Positions 1 through 9,081 of a DNA stretch of 64,000 bases are shown in pieces (the stretch's first letter is position 1; every line of letters begins with the position of its first letter). The stretch covers positions 91,494-155,493 of IMG/VR virus record IMGVR_UViG_3300019763_000001; one strand, 5' to 3'. This DNA is from a virus. The translations under genes and the position numbers were made by a program. Under the pieces are notes generated by a model that did not search any database, had not been told where the DNA came from, and saw only the letters and a program-made list of their open reading frames with translations.

Positions 1-949
1 CACGTTGAATTGCGTAACTTGCTCCTGATATACCACCAGTTACATAAACAGGTGTTAAAGCGTTAACACCAGAGACAGTAACTGTTGTTGTTGATTCGTG
101 AGTTCCGCCTAAACCTACATTAGAATTTGTTGTAAACACATTTAATCCAGCAAATGGAGATGGTTCTTTATCAACAACAAAATCAACTTGACGTGTATTA
201 GTCCCAACTGTAAATTCACCAGATTGAGATGCATCGCCGTCAGGTAACGCGATAATGTTAGCATCAGACATTACTAATTGAACAATATCACCCGCATTCA
301 CAGAAGCTGGTAATGCTACAGGTGCACCATTATTAATAGAAGCTAGTGCACCAGCAATGGTTGATGATACTGGAATAGCACCAACACCAATTGCTGTAAC
401 ACCAACGGTTGTTGCACTGTTTGTTATAAACGCCAATACAGATGGACCAGCAACTGTAAAAGAAGTTGGTTCCATGTTAATTGTTCTAATTGCCCAAAAT
501 GATCCATTCCAAACAATTGAAAAGATAAACCCTCTATCACTAATGGTTAATGATGGATTAGTTGCGTAGTTAATATCATTGCCGTTACCATCGATAGTAA
601 TAGCATTAACATCATAGGTGTTTGCAAAATCAGCAATGAAAATCTCATCACCTTCGTTAGGAAGAGGTGGACAGAAAACTGTATAGCTACCACCTGACGT
701 ATCAAGCATATAACCATTACCTGCTTCCATTGTAATTGGGCCAGTTTGTGCTGGGAATTTCCAATTTGATCCACCTAACGTAGACCATCTACCATTCAAA
801 TATTGCTCTATTGCTCCGACAGAAGAATTATGTCTAATCATACCTTCCTCTGCAATTGCTGGACGATTTGCTGTTGTTCCTGATGGAGGCTTAATTGCAC
901 CTACTCCAGTTACGTCAAGGATATCGTCTTCAACGCGAAATCTACTCAT
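1..949 (-). CDS. Tail-fibre/adhesin-like structural protein (C-terminus outside the window)
   Basis: Open from the ATG at 949 to the window edge, so the C-terminus is missing. The N-terminus begins MSRFRVEDDILDVTG and continues with 'GTTANRPAIAEEGMIRHNS', a style common at the start of phage fibre or virion attachment proteins. The rest is rich in Gly, Thr, Ser and Asn and looks like repetitive beta structure. It is the last gene seen of the minus-strand baseplate/fibre block. A TATAAATA-like late promoter lies about 100 nt upstream. Structural role is an inference from composition and context. Confidence 0.7.
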   Translation of the reverse strand, partial: MSRFRVEDDILDVTGVGAIKPPSGTTANRPAIAEEGMIRHNSSVGAIEQYLNGRWSTLGGSNWKFPAQTGPITMEAGNGYMLDTSGGSYTVFCPPLPNEGDEIFIADFANTYDVNAITIDGNGNDINYATNPSLTISDRGFIFSIVWNGSFWAIRTINMEPTSFTVAGPSVLAFITNSATTVGVTAIGVGAIPVSSTIAGALASINNGAPVALPASVNAGDIVQLVMSDANIIALPDGDASQSGEFTVGTNTRQVDFVVDKEPSPFAGLNVFTTNSNVGLGGTHESTTTVTVSGVNALTPVYVTGGISGASYAIQR

Positions 950-1044
950 GTATTAAACCTCATTGTGAAGTTAAAATAAAATCTTTAACTACGTCTAGTT
1001 AATTAGACTATTGATAATGTGCAACCGCACTCTCTTTTTTACAT

Positions 1045-1052
1045 TATTTATT
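1045..1052 (-). promoter_or_regulatory. Putative T4-type late promoter (AATAAATA variant)
   Basis: Reads AATAAATA on the minus strand, one base from the T4 late consensus TATAAATA, about 95 nt upstream of the gene starting at 949. Confidence 0.4.
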
Positions 1053-1077
1053 GTTTCTATTTTTATTTAACGATGAT

Positions 1078-2187
1078 TTAAGTAGTGATTGCTGATATTT
1101 GCTTAACCAATATTGTTGCACTAGCAGCGCTTCCCAACTCACAAGATAAATTGCCATCAACATCCACTGTGAAAGATAAACCATTGATTCCAACAGCATC
1201 AGGACCATATGCAGTAACAGAGCTACTAACCCCGTTAGATGCAATAGTTACGTGACTAACTCTATGATTTGATCCTTCAGATATCGACACAACTAATACC
1301 GCAGCTCGAAGATTTGCTGGTGCTGTCCATATTAAATGAGGACCTACTCCTGTAGTTACAATAGGTGTTGGTGCTGATTTAGCTAAGATAAACCCATCAT
1401 CATCAGCATATAATTCAACATCACCGTTTCCTGATAAATTTGTTGATTTAATTTTTCCATTAATATCAACACCAGTAGATGAAGTTATTAATTTAGAAAT
1501 GCCAGCATAATTTAATGATACGATTGGAGTACCACCACCTACATATATCTGTTCATAAAGATTACCACCAGTCCTAGCTAACAACGTCAACAAATTATCA
1601 TTTGCAGTTTGAGTTATGTTAAGTCTACCTGTTCCATTTGAAATATTACTATCTGTTCCATTATGGGATATACTCATGTCATTAGAGTCACCGAAAAACG
1701 CTGATATATTATCTGGATATAAAATAGATCCAGCCAATAAACCACCAGTCAATTGCAAGTATCTATTATCGTTATAATCTCTATTCCCAACCTCTGAACC
1801 ATTTGTAGGATCAGAAATGTTATCAATATTAAAACCATCTAAGTTTAAATTGGATGAAGCACCACCTTTTAACACATATCTGTTATCATTGTATCCCCTA
1901 TCACCAACCCCTGCATCATCAACAGGATCTAATGGATTTTTTAATGATTTGTTATCCATATCAATACCACCTTGCATAACAGCACCTGTCAATGGAAGAT
2001 AGTTCGTTTTGATCGACTCCAAATCATCATATAGGATTTTTACAGTTTTAGCAGAAGCAGGATTTGTCGTAGAATTTGTTACAAAGTTATCAACAACTTC
2101 GTTTCTACTGATTTTAGTTTGTATCGATTCTAATAGTTGATCAATTCTAACACCGTCGAATCGTGAGTAATATTCTGAATTTGCCAT
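1078..2187 (-). CDS. Tail-fibre protein with YNDNRY repeats
   Basis: 369 aa. Residues about 60-150 hold repeated units of the form 'LTGG...DNxSDPxxxxEVGNRDYNDNRYL', seen at least three times, with gaps of about 30-40 residues. Such units are typical of long or short tail-fibre shafts of T4-like phages, where repeats sit next to 'LTGA'. The C-terminal third is beta-rich. The start codon lies one base from the stop of the preceding gene (2188), so the two are probably translationally coupled. Receptor-binding or fibre role is inferred; no exact homologue recognised. Confidence 0.7.
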   Translation of the reverse strand: MANSEYYSRFDGVRIDQLLESIQTKISRNEVVDNFVTNSTTNPASAKTVKILYDDLESIKTNYLPLTGAVMQGGIDMDNKSLKNPLDPVDDAGVGDRGYNDNRYVLKGGASSNLNLDGFNIDNISDPTNGSEVGNRDYNDNRYLQLTGGLLAGSILYPDNISAFFGDSNDMSISHNGTDSNISNGTGRLNITQTANDNLLTLLARTGGNLYEQIYVGGGTPIVSLNYAGISKLITSSTGVDINGKIKSTNLSGNGDVELYADDDGFILAKSAPTPIVTTGVGPHLIWTAPANLRAAVLVVSISEGSNHRVSHVTIASNGVSSSVTAYGPDAVGINGLSFTVDVDGNLSCELGSAASATILVKQISAITT

Positions 2188-3087
2188 TTACCCTTCTCTC
2201 TTCTCGAAAATTATATTGAAGCCACTAGGAGCTACAAAAACATTAAAAATGTTGTTTATAAAGTCAGCATAATGATCAACATCTTCATTTAATTTTATGA
2301 CTATTGAGTACTCGCTGTATTTGTCGTCGTCTCTCAATACCTGCAATGTATCAATATGCGGAGCACTTCCATCAATATAAATTAAGCTATCTTTTGGATA
2401 TATAACATCAATAGATTCTCTAAAGAATAGTCTAAAGAATAACTCCATAGACGCTTTAGTTCCTTTCATTTCATTTATTCTTTTCAGTAGCTTAATTAGC
2501 CTTAGATTATCAACTTGAATGTATTCTGTTCCCCCATCACCACCAATAATAAACGCTTTCTTATTTGAAGTGAAAAATCCATCTTTATCGCTAGTGAATA
2601 GTTGTTGCAATGCTCTAACTTGTCTACGCTCTTGCACTTGAAAACCGAACTGCTCCATCCACAGCTGAAAATACTCCTCATCATTTCTAGCAACATCAAA
2701 CCAACGACCATCGTTGATCATCATTGTATAACCATCGCTAGTTACAAAAGGTAAGTATTCTCTTTCTAGATGGGTTCGTTCAACGTGGTTTTCTATAACT
2801 GCTCCAGCGTTGGTATTCCTGTTGAAATCTTGAATTAAGTTAATGAATCCATCATTTTTATCTAATATTAGGTATTTTGGATCTTTTGTTGTTTTATATA
2901 AATCGAAGTCAGTTTTCACCCACTTATCGATATTTTCCTTAATAGATGCAAGCTCTTCAATAGATAAACCATCTTCTCTATACAGCCACTCATAATATTT
3001 TTCAATGAATGTTATGAATAGTTGATAGTCCTCTAAAAAATATAGAGGAACTTGCATTCTAATTCTATCACTCACTCCTGATGACAT
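2188..3087 (-). CDS. Baseplate-associated virion protein (YYEWL N-terminal motif)
   Basis: 299 aa. The N-terminus carries 'FITFIEKYYEWLYRE' (about residues 24-38), a motif I associate with structural proteins next to gp6 in T4-like marine phages. There are no membrane segments, and the middle has many aromatic and charged residues. It lies directly between gp6 (one base apart) and a fibre gene, so it probably joins the baseplate wedge to fibres. That role is inferred from position. Confidence 0.6.
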   Translation of the reverse strand: MSSGVSDRIRMQVPLYFLEDYQLFITFIEKYYEWLYREDGLSIEELASIKENIDKWVKTDFDLYKTTKDPKYLILDKNDGFINLIQDFNRNTNAGAVIENHVERTHLEREYLPFVTSDGYTMMINDGRWFDVARNDEEYFQLWMEQFGFQVQERRQVRALQQLFTSDKDGFFTSNKKAFIIGGDGGTEYIQVDNLRLIKLLKRINEMKGTKASMELFFRLFFRESIDVIYPKDSLIYIDGSAPHIDTLQVLRDDDKYSEYSIVIKLNEDVDHYADFINNIFNVFVAPSGFNIIFEKREG

Positions 3088-3088
3088 A

Positions 3089-4837
3089 TCAACTCTCCTT
3101 AACTATAAAATTTACATTAATGTTATTGAATCTTAAAATAGATTCTCTAACACTATTGATATCAGCATTTGAAGGAGTAGCATTAATGACAATTGTACCT
3201 ATAGATACTGGATTCAAATTTACGATAGATATTAAACCAGTGTTATAATCCACCGAACCGTATACACCATGTTCGGTTATCTGATTACCTAACGCTGATC
3301 TAATTTTAATATCCCCATTTTCGTCATATAGTTCATACACTCTATCATCAACTGATAGACTGAACCCAGTCATTGAAACGCTTCCAGCTTTTATCGCATT
3401 ATTGAACCGAATATTAGAACTATTGATTGTATTTGGCGTTATATCGTTTATTGTTTTAGATATTGATACTGATACAACGTTAGATACAAAAGATGTCTGC
3501 AAATTATTGATATATTCAGCTAGCAGTGAAGCTTCATATGATTGACCAAATTTCTCTAAGTTGTTATCACTATAATTATTCAAATGATCTTGAGTCTGTT
3601 TTCTAAGCTCACTTTCATCCAAAACAGTCAGCGTCTTTAAATACTTTATCGTCACATCTAAGTTTAAATCAATATAGCTAGGATCGACGATAATAGGAGT
3701 TATAGAACCAACATTCCTAGGGGCTAGAATATCATTAACAAGCTCATTCTTAGCTGCTTGTGTTAATGTATCGCCGTTATTAGGTTTTACAGCAATATAC
3801 GTATACCCATGTTTTGGTGGAACCTCTGTCGATCCACTCCATGCAATAACATCATCAGCTTCACTGAATTTAGCTTTAACAATTGCGTCATAATCTTGGT
3901 CACTTACAGCGGATCCAGCTGAAGCAAATAATAAAGGTGCATTTCGTCTAATTGATTCCAAACTTTCTTTATCTGATCCACCGTATGTCTTTTGAACATT
4001 AGATACAGCGATATTACTATAGCCTTCAATCAATGACGCGGGTTTAATTACTTGTATTTCATTAGCCGACCCACCATTAGTTCTAATATAGCGAGCTGTA
4101 ATGATATTGCCATCAACAAGTCTATATGAAACAATACCGTCACCGAATTCTATTTGATATAATCCTCTACGATTTTCTTCAATGTGAAAAATCTTAGATG
4201 ATGGTTCAATGTTGAATAAGTCATCAAATCTAGCAAACGCGCTTTTGCTTTCATTAACACTAGATTCCTGAACTTCAACAGTTAGGGTATCTATATCAAT
4301 ATCATCATGCGGAATAACATAAGTATCTATACCATTGCCCTGTACTAGCCAATTGTACGTCTCATAACTTCCTTGAACTAACTCAATACCAACAAATGTA
4401 TATACCCCATTAGCTAATGGAGCAACATAAGATTGAGCAGGTGAAAATTGATAGATAACGTCATCCTTATTTCCAACAAAAGCGACAGTCTCTTTATTAA
4501 GAGAAATAGATGATGGTGCTTCTGCTAAAATAGATGGGGTTACAACAATATCAACAGTTGTTCTCGCACCTCGTTTTGATTGAGGGACATATCCACCTAA
4601 AAAACTAGAAAGTGAACTAGCAACCTCCCTTGAATTAGTGACGCTCATAAACGTATCACCAACCGCTGCATTAGCCATATATGCATTTAGTTCTGTATTT
4701 TTAGCAAGTAGGTTTAATATCGCACTCATACCACTTGCTTCAAAATCATAATCACTGAATTCATCTTGAGATGACATAAAGAGTTTCAAACGTTCTTTAA
4801 TATCCTCAAAGTTCAGACTTGAATTTACAATAGGCAT
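3089..4837 (-). CDS. 6: Baseplate wedge protein gp6 (baseplate J-like)
   Basis: 582 aa, close to the length of T4 gp6 (660 aa). The N-terminus 'LNFEDIKERLKLFMSSQDEF..' followed by 'DFEASGMSAILNLLAKNTELNAYMAN' is the signature of T4 gp6/Mu gp47-like baseplate J proteins, as is the 'SREVASSLSSFLGGY' stretch. 'DQDYDAIVKAKF' and 'GYTYIAVKPNNGD' in the middle fit too. In T4, gp6 dimers form the inner wedge ring around the hub. The order gp25-gp6 is split here by two plus-strand genes. A late-promoter-like box lies 45 nt upstream. Confidence 0.9.
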   Translation of the reverse strand: MPIVNSSLNFEDIKERLKLFMSSQDEFSDYDFEASGMSAILNLLAKNTELNAYMANAAVGDTFMSVTNSREVASSLSSFLGGYVPQSKRGARTTVDIVVTPSILAEAPSSISLNKETVAFVGNKDDVIYQFSPAQSYVAPLANGVYTFVGIELVQGSYETYNWLVQGNGIDTYVIPHDDIDIDTLTVEVQESSVNESKSAFARFDDLFNIEPSSKIFHIEENRRGLYQIEFGDGIVSYRLVDGNIITARYIRTNGGSANEIQVIKPASLIEGYSNIAVSNVQKTYGGSDKESLESIRRNAPLLFASAGSAVSDQDYDAIVKAKFSEADDVIAWSGSTEVPPKHGYTYIAVKPNNGDTLTQAAKNELVNDILAPRNVGSITPIIVDPSYIDLNLDVTIKYLKTLTVLDESELRKQTQDHLNNYSDNNLEKFGQSYEASLLAEYINNLQTSFVSNVVSVSISKTINDITPNTINSSNIRFNNAIKAGSVSMTGFSLSVDDRVYELYDENGDIKIRSALGNQITEHGVYGSVDYNTGLISIVNLNPVSIGTIVINATPSNADINSVRESILRFNNINVNFIVKES

Positions 4838-4882
4838 AAAATACCTCTCTCGCCAATTTAAATAATATCATCAAATAAACTA

Positions 4883-4890
4883 TATTTATT
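4883..4890 (-). promoter_or_regulatory. Putative late promoter (AATAAATA variant) for gp6
   Basis: AATAAATA on the minus strand, 46 nt upstream of the gp6 start. Confidence 0.4.
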
Positions 4891-4902
4891 AAAGGTACAA
4901 TT

Positions 4903-5163
4903 ATGGGAAGTATAGCCACAATCGGAAAAGAGATGGTGTTGACAACATTACGAAACATGGCTAGCCAAACAAAGTGGCGTTTCGATGAAAAAATAATAGA
5001 TGTTGTGGAAAGGTATTTTGAAGATCAAAAGAGTATACAAAATATCTCCCCAGAACTTTTTGATTTAGCTTTTACGATCTTCGATGATTTATTAGATCCT
5101 GTTAGACATAAAGAAGTTATTGAAGATATTGATGAGTTAAAAAAGAAGCATTTTGTTGAATGA
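4903..5163 (+). CDS. Small hypothetical protein
   Basis: 86 aa, acidic, predicted mostly helical, no membrane segment. Starts at an ATG 13 nt after an AAAGG ribosome site. It and the SprT-like gene form a short plus-strand pair inserted between the minus-strand baseplate genes gp6 and gp25. I do not recognise a family. Confidence 0.6.
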   Translation: MGSIATIGKEMVLTTLRNMASQTKWRFDEKIIDVVERYFEDQKSIQNISPELFDLAFTIFDDLLDPVRHKEVIEDIDELKKKHFVE

Positions 5164-5187
5164 ACCCTTGATTTTAATATCATTCTG

Positions 5188-5193
5188 TATAAT
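5188..5193 (+). promoter_or_regulatory. Putative -10 box ahead of the SprT-like gene
   Basis: TATAAT within GTATAATAAT, 40 nt upstream of the start. The nearest -35-like hexamer (TTGATT, 5168-5173) is only 14 nt away, so the match is imperfect. Confidence 0.35.
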
Positions 5194-5233
5194 AATATCG
5201 TTATAGATTGATACGCAGAGAGAGATATTGAGA

Positions 5234-5890
5234 ATGATTAAAAAACTTTTTGATGAATATGATGCAGAATCAATTATGGAGTATGCAAACAAACTCCTAA
5301 AAGAATCTATTGAAAGCTATTTCCCTAATGCTAGTAATGATCAATGGCATTTCTGCTGGCATTCATGTAAAGGAAAAGCAATGGGAACATGTTCTATAAT
5401 TCATAACCATTGCACCCTAAATATTAAGTACCAAGGGATGTTATCATACGAGTGTGTGTTAGATACAATAAGACACGAAATAGCTCATGTGATGGATTAT
5501 CTAGAAAATAACAAACTAGGACATGGAAGAACATTTAGAAAGTGGGCTGTTATTTTAGGCGCAACTCCTAGAGCGAAGGGGTTTATAATTTATAATGATA
5601 AGTTTAAACAAGCGGGAATCGATAATAGACCTAAATCGAGATACTACTTAGTCAAAGAAGAGGAAGATGGAACATATTATGTTGATACTGCCCATAGATA
5701 TGAAAAGAAAACAAGAAAAATAAATGCTGATACATGGATCACTCATAAAGTGACTAAGCAAATAACGCATAAAGGGAAGCTTTGGCTAATTGAATCAAAG
5801 AACGTTGATCAAGTAAATGATGCAACGCTCTTTAGATTTGATAAGAACGAAAGGACTTATAAAAGTAAATCGGGCGTTATCTACGCCTAA
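5234..5890 (+). CDS. SprT-like zinc metalloprotease
   Basis: About 218 aa. It contains HEIAH near residue 82, a zinc-metallopeptidase HExxH motif, and a third likely ligand in 'GHGRTFRKWA' about 15 residues later. This is the layout of the SprT/Spartan family, which acts on DNA-protein crosslinks or related substrates in cells. A C-terminal zinc ribbon with CxxC is not evident. The upstream TTG at 5228 is open, but the ATG at 5234 is better spaced from GAGAGAG. The last 14 nt overlap the convergent gp25 gene. The phage substrate is unknown. Confidence 0.75.
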   Translation: MIKKLFDEYDAESIMEYANKLLKESIESYFPNASNDQWHFCWHSCKGKAMGTCSIIHNHCTLNIKYQGMLSYECVLDTIRHEIAHVMDYLENNKLGHGRTFRKWAVILGATPRAKGFIIYNDKFKQAGIDNRPKSRYYLVKEEEDGTYYVDTAHRYEKKTRKINADTWITHKVTKQITHKGKLWLIESKNVDQVNDATLFRFDKNERTYKSKSGVIYA

Positions 5891-6272
5891 GTGTGATATT
5901 AACTATTGAGGATTCTTGTGTAGCTTTTTCAGTGAATAGAATCCTCACATATACACCTTCATAATCGTCAAAATAAGATAGTTTAACACCTCTTATCTCA
6001 GCTCTAGGTTCATACCTTTCAATCTCTTCAATAAGTTTTGTTTCTAATGTTTGTAGAAGCAATTCATCAGGGCTAGGTTCACCCAATAAATGTCGCCACA
6101 GTCCCATACCAAATGACATATCACTTATCCACTCTTCTTTGCTAGTGACGACAATATGCTTAATAGCCTGAGCTATCGCTCTGATACCTTTTCTTTTAGC
6201 TACATCTTTAGTCACAGGATGCAATCCAAATGATAAATCTATATCTTTATATTGCTTTAATATAATTGCCAT
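5877..6272 (-). CDS. 25: Baseplate wedge protein gp25 (lysozyme-like fold family)
   Basis: 131 aa, matching the T4 gp25 length of 132. Features are 'DIDLSFGLHPVTKDVAKRKG' at the N-terminus, the EPR-type motif 'YEPRAEIRGVKL' near residue 93, and a C-terminal strand 'VRILFTEKA'. gp25/W-family proteins fold like a lysozyme without activity and staple the baseplate wedge to the sheath. It sits 4 nt downstream of gp5. Confidence 0.92.
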   Translation of the reverse strand: MAIILKQYKDIDLSFGLHPVTKDVAKRKGIRAIAQAIKHIVVTSKEEWISDMSFGMGLWRHLLGEPSPDELLLQTLETKLIEEIERYEPRAEIRGVKLSYFDDYEGVYVRILFTEKATQESSIVNITLRRR

Positions 6273-6276
6273 TTGT

Positions 6277-7281
6277 TTATACCCTCAAGTGTGGTACGCC
6301 ATGATGAGTTGTAACAGAGACTTCTGCACCATCAAGAAATAAACGTCTAATATTGACATCACCTTGAAAATCTACTCTCTCGCCATCATTCACTTTAACT
6401 ATCTTTCCTTTTTCGAGCGTTTCTTCTATAACTTCCTTGAATATTCTTTCAATCTTTCCTTCATATTCTTCCTCTATGAGCATTTTAAATAAACGCTTGA
6501 TTTCATCATCATATCTTTCATCAACTTTATCGAAGTGAATTTTCTTATAACGACCATGAAATTCAGTGTCGTAACCATCACCATACGTCTTAGTTACATT
6601 GCTGCCAAAATACTCAAAAGATTCCTGCCCATGATACGCTGTTTCATACATGTCACCTAATTCATAAAAGTAATTCATGTTAGGATACCATTTTAGCAAT
6701 CTGCTATTAGTTACATCGCTTTGATACTCTTCTAGCGAACCATCTGAATATTCAATTACATGTTGTTGACCATACGCTCTATTGGCAGGTTGCTCACTAA
6801 ATCTTATTTCAGAGTCTGCATCCTTTGGAATTTGGATCATTTGAATGATATCACGCTTTTCTCGTACAACTGGATGCTCAAAATTGGGATCACTTCTAAA
6901 CAATCTATTAGTATCGGGTTCATTCAAATCATGTTTGAAACTAGGATAAATCCAATTTGGATCATTAAACGCTCCCCCATTACTTCTAGATGTTGGAATT
7001 GCATTCATCGTTCCTAGTATTAACCCAACTTGTTTTTCATAATCAATAAACAATCCAAAAACATAAGCACCAGTTTCAATATTAGGTGATTGCCCAACAC
7101 CACTTGAACATAAACTATTAGGCGGCATTACAGGAGTCATCCAGAGTAATTTATCTATCGGCAATTCAGCTAGATTATCGCTATGATACTCAAAACATCT
7201 AACTCTTGATCTACCTAATTTTAGTGGATCATCTGTTGACTCAACAATACCTGTAAAATATTTAACTTCTCCAGTTATCAT
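6277..7281 (-). CDS. 5: Baseplate hub/spike protein, gp5 N-terminal OB-fold type, without lysozyme domain
   Basis: 334 aa. The first 100 residues ('FTGIVESTDDPLKLGRSRVR...' to 'GAYVFGLFIDYEKQVGLILG') match the OB-fold of T4 gp5, which crowns the central spike. T4 gp5 is 575 aa and has a lysozyme domain. Here there is no visible lysozyme segment, but a charged linker and a short C-terminal part ending 'GERVDFQGDVNIRRLFLDG', perhaps a short spike. The start overlaps the stop of the small upstream gene (ATGA). Confidence 0.85.
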   Translation of the reverse strand: MITGEVKYFTGIVESTDDPLKLGRSRVRCFEYHSDNLAELPIDKLLWMTPVMPPNSLCSSGVGQSPNIETGAYVFGLFIDYEKQVGLILGTMNAIPTSRSNGGAFNDPNWIYPSFKHDLNEPDTNRLFRSDPNFEHPVVREKRDIIQMIQIPKDADSEIRFSEQPANRAYGQQHVIEYSDGSLEEYQSDVTNSRLLKWYPNMNYFYELGDMYETAYHGQESFEYFGSNVTKTYGDGYDTEFHGRYKKIHFDKVDERYDDEIKRLFKMLIEEEYEGKIERIFKEVIEETLEKGKIVKVNDGERVDFQGDVNIRRLFLDGAEVSVTTHHGVPHLRV

Positions 7282-7457
7282 TTATTAATTGCCTCTTCTC
7301 TCGCTTTGTTTCTCTCTTCTACGTCACTTGAAATTAAAGCAAATTCCAAATCTCGTTCCCAAGGTATCAAAGCATCAAATTCACTAAACGAAATATTAAA
7401 ATCGGTTGCCAACCTATGCCTCATCTTTATATAACTTTGCACGTCAATAGACAGCAT
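7278..7457 (-). CDS. Small tail-assembly protein overlapping the gp26/51-like gene
   Basis: 59 aa, beginning MLSIDVQSYIKMRH and including 'IPWERDLEFALI'. Start and stop both overlap neighbours: TAATG with the upstream gene and ATGA with gp5. This layout implies translational coupling. A short downstream partner with a 'WER..l..ll' motif is typical of the second part of tail-tube chaperone pairs (gpG/gpGT type) and of the T4 gp26/gp51 pair. That assignment is an inference. The reading frame is -1 relative to the upstream gene. Confidence 0.7.
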   Translation of the reverse strand: MLSIDVQSYIKMRHRLATDFNISFSEFDALIPWERDLEFALISSDVEERNKAREEAINK

Positions 7458-8251
7458 TAGATAAAAAGTGAGTTTATATCATCAATAACGAAGTCTTTTT
7501 CATTTTTACATTTAGGGCAAACAACTTTTGTTTTTAATAGAACACTAGGCTTTCTACCAAAGAATTTATCTGTAATTTCTTGTTTAACGGATAAACTGAT
7601 ACTATTGAAAAATACATCTTTCGATTCTCTCGATTCGTCATGCATGTAGTAAACTTCATCACCATTAGTTTCATATACAAATTCTGTACATGCTTCTATA
7701 TCATTTGTAACGGCATCATTAGAGCTATTGAGTAAAGATGATATTGCTTGCATATTTTCAATCATAGATGGGTATTTCAATCTAATGGACAATACATCAT
7801 CAATTTCAAAATCATATACAGGCTCTTTACCATCTCTATGCTGTACTTTGATGTTTTCTGTGGCGATTGTCATTTTAATGGGTGTTTTACACGCAACATA
7901 TTCTTCATCCTCGTTTGATACATCGTGATTACAGATGAACTGAACTTCGAGATTTGTATCAATGGAAACTTCACGCATTCGCAAGAACAAATCTTGTATG
8001 TCATAATCATGCAATTTATCAAAATCTAGTTGTGTTATGCAACATGATTCCACTACACGTCTAATACCATTCATTTGTTGTTCAATAGCTTTTGCGAGCT
8101 TTTCTTCACTATATGTTTTCTGATCTTTTTCGGTTACGAGCAATTGAGCTAGGATTTTTTCTTCACCTGTTGTAAATCCCCTATACTCAATTTTAGTGCC
8201 ATCAAACAAAGTGTGAAAATACGTCGCGTGTTTTACTATAGGGAGTGCCAT
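7457..8251 (-). CDS. 26: Baseplate hub/tail-assembly protein, T4 gp26/gp51 family
   Basis: 264 aa. The order gp26/51-like, small gene, gp5, gp25 and the N-terminus 'LPIVKHATYFHTLFDGTKIEYRGFTTGEEKILA' agree with the T4 baseplate-protein family containing gp26 and gp51. Such proteins are needed for hub assembly. The C-terminus has a zinc-ribbon-like half, 'CPKCKNEKDFVIDDINSLF'; another pair of cysteines lies near 'CNHD..CKTP'. It ends TAATG, overlapping the next gene. Confidence 0.75.
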   Translation of the reverse strand: MALPIVKHATYFHTLFDGTKIEYRGFTTGEEKILAQLLVTEKDQKTYSEEKLAKAIEQQMNGIRRVVESCCITQLDFDKLHDYDIQDLFLRMREVSIDTNLEVQFICNHDVSNEDEEYVACKTPIKMTIATENIKVQHRDGKEPVYDFEIDDVLSIRLKYPSMIENMQAISSLLNSSNDAVTNDIEACTEFVYETNGDEVYYMHDESRESKDVFFNSISLSVKQEITDKFFGRKPSVLLKTKVVCPKCKNEKDFVIDDINSLFI

Positions 8252-8296
8252 ATCATTATTCTCCTTAGTTTATTATATCTTATATTTAACAGACAT

Positions 8297-8327
8297 AAAA
8301 AAAGGACGATACATTTCTGCATCGCCC
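8297..8327 (-). terminator. Rho-independent terminator
   Basis: On the minus strand a 10-bp stem (GGGCGAUGCA/UGUAUCGUCC) with GAAA loop is followed by seven U. It ends the transcript of the 8372-8689 gene. Confidence 0.85.
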
Positions 8328-8371
8328 AAAAAGGTTCATAATAAAATCGGAGAATTGTCTGAAAATAACCT

Positions 8372-8689
8372 TTAATCTTTACATGTGGAATATGAGAATG
8401 ATAGAACCTTTTTATCTCCATCAACCATCATATTTTCTTTCATGTCATCTTTAACTAAGCTCATAAAGTCTGTCATCCATTCAGAGTCTTTTTTGCCTCT
8501 ATAGTGCTGGATGTATACAGTAGTACAATCAGTAGATTGAGGATTGTTAAACACACCAGATATAAATCCATTACCAAACAGGTAACCTACTATAGAGAGA
8601 ATAAACCCTGCAACAAACTGTTTAACAGAAAATTTTGTTTTAGCAGAGTTTACATACTCTTTAACTCTAGGATCAAGTTTGAGTTTCAT
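8372..8689 (-). CDS. Small single-pass membrane protein
   Basis: 105 aa with one hydrophobic segment at about residues 25-45 ('FVAGFILSIVGYLFGNGFIS') and a soluble C-terminal half containing two Cys (near 55 and the C-terminus). Could be an outer-facing lysis-inhibition or envelope protein; I do not recognise it. Preceded by a late-promoter-like box and followed by a strong terminator, so it may be a single-gene late unit. Confidence 0.6.
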   Translation of the reverse strand: MKLKLDPRVKEYVNSAKTKFSVKQFVAGFILSIVGYLFGNGFISGVFNNPQSTDCTTVYIQHYRGKKDSEWMTDFMSLVKDDMKENMMVDGDKKVLSFSYSTCKD

Positions 8690-8722
8690 AGTAGTTCCTT
8701 AATACCGAAAACTTCTTTGCTA

Positions 8723-8730
8723 TATTTATT
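8723..8730 (-). promoter_or_regulatory. Putative late promoter (AATAAATA variant)
   Basis: AATAAATA on the minus strand, about 35 nt upstream of the 8689 start. Confidence 0.4.
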
Positions 8731-8751
8731 ATCGAAGTTTTTCAGGAACTC

Positions 8752-9027
8752 TCACTTAAAAGAGCCTTCATCATCTTCAATAGATTTATGACAATGTTTT
8801 GGATCTATTGGATCAAGTATATATTTACACACCCAAGAACAAACTTTACACGTATTTGTCTGTGAATTTTTACCCATAACAGAAGATAGTGTTTCATCGG
8901 CATCACCAAACTTAGCACCACCTTCTTTTACGAAAAGCGTGTTAAGTATAAAGCCTATTAAAACATTAACTCCCTGATCTATCCAAATCAAAACTTCCCA
9001 AATATATTTAAAAATCGACTTCAACAT
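8752..9027 (-). CDS. Small membrane-anchored protein with DETLS and HC motifs
   Basis: 91 aa. The N-terminal hydrophobic stretch ('VLIWIDQGVNVLIGFILNTLF', broken by DQ) is followed by 'DADETLSSVMGK' and 'CKVCSWVCKYILDPIDPKHCHKSIE'. This pattern (DQ..N..G, DETLSS, D..HC..S.E) recalls a small phage protein family often found near lysis genes. From memory only; no function known to me. Confidence 0.6.
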   Translation of the reverse strand: MLKSIFKYIWEVLIWIDQGVNVLIGFILNTLFVKEGGAKFGDADETLSSVMGKNSQTNTCKVCSWVCKYILDPIDPKHCHKSIEDDEGSFK

Positions 9028-9081
9028 TATATATTCCTCTAAAAAATTTTTAGATTTAGTGTATATTAAAATAAAATTACG

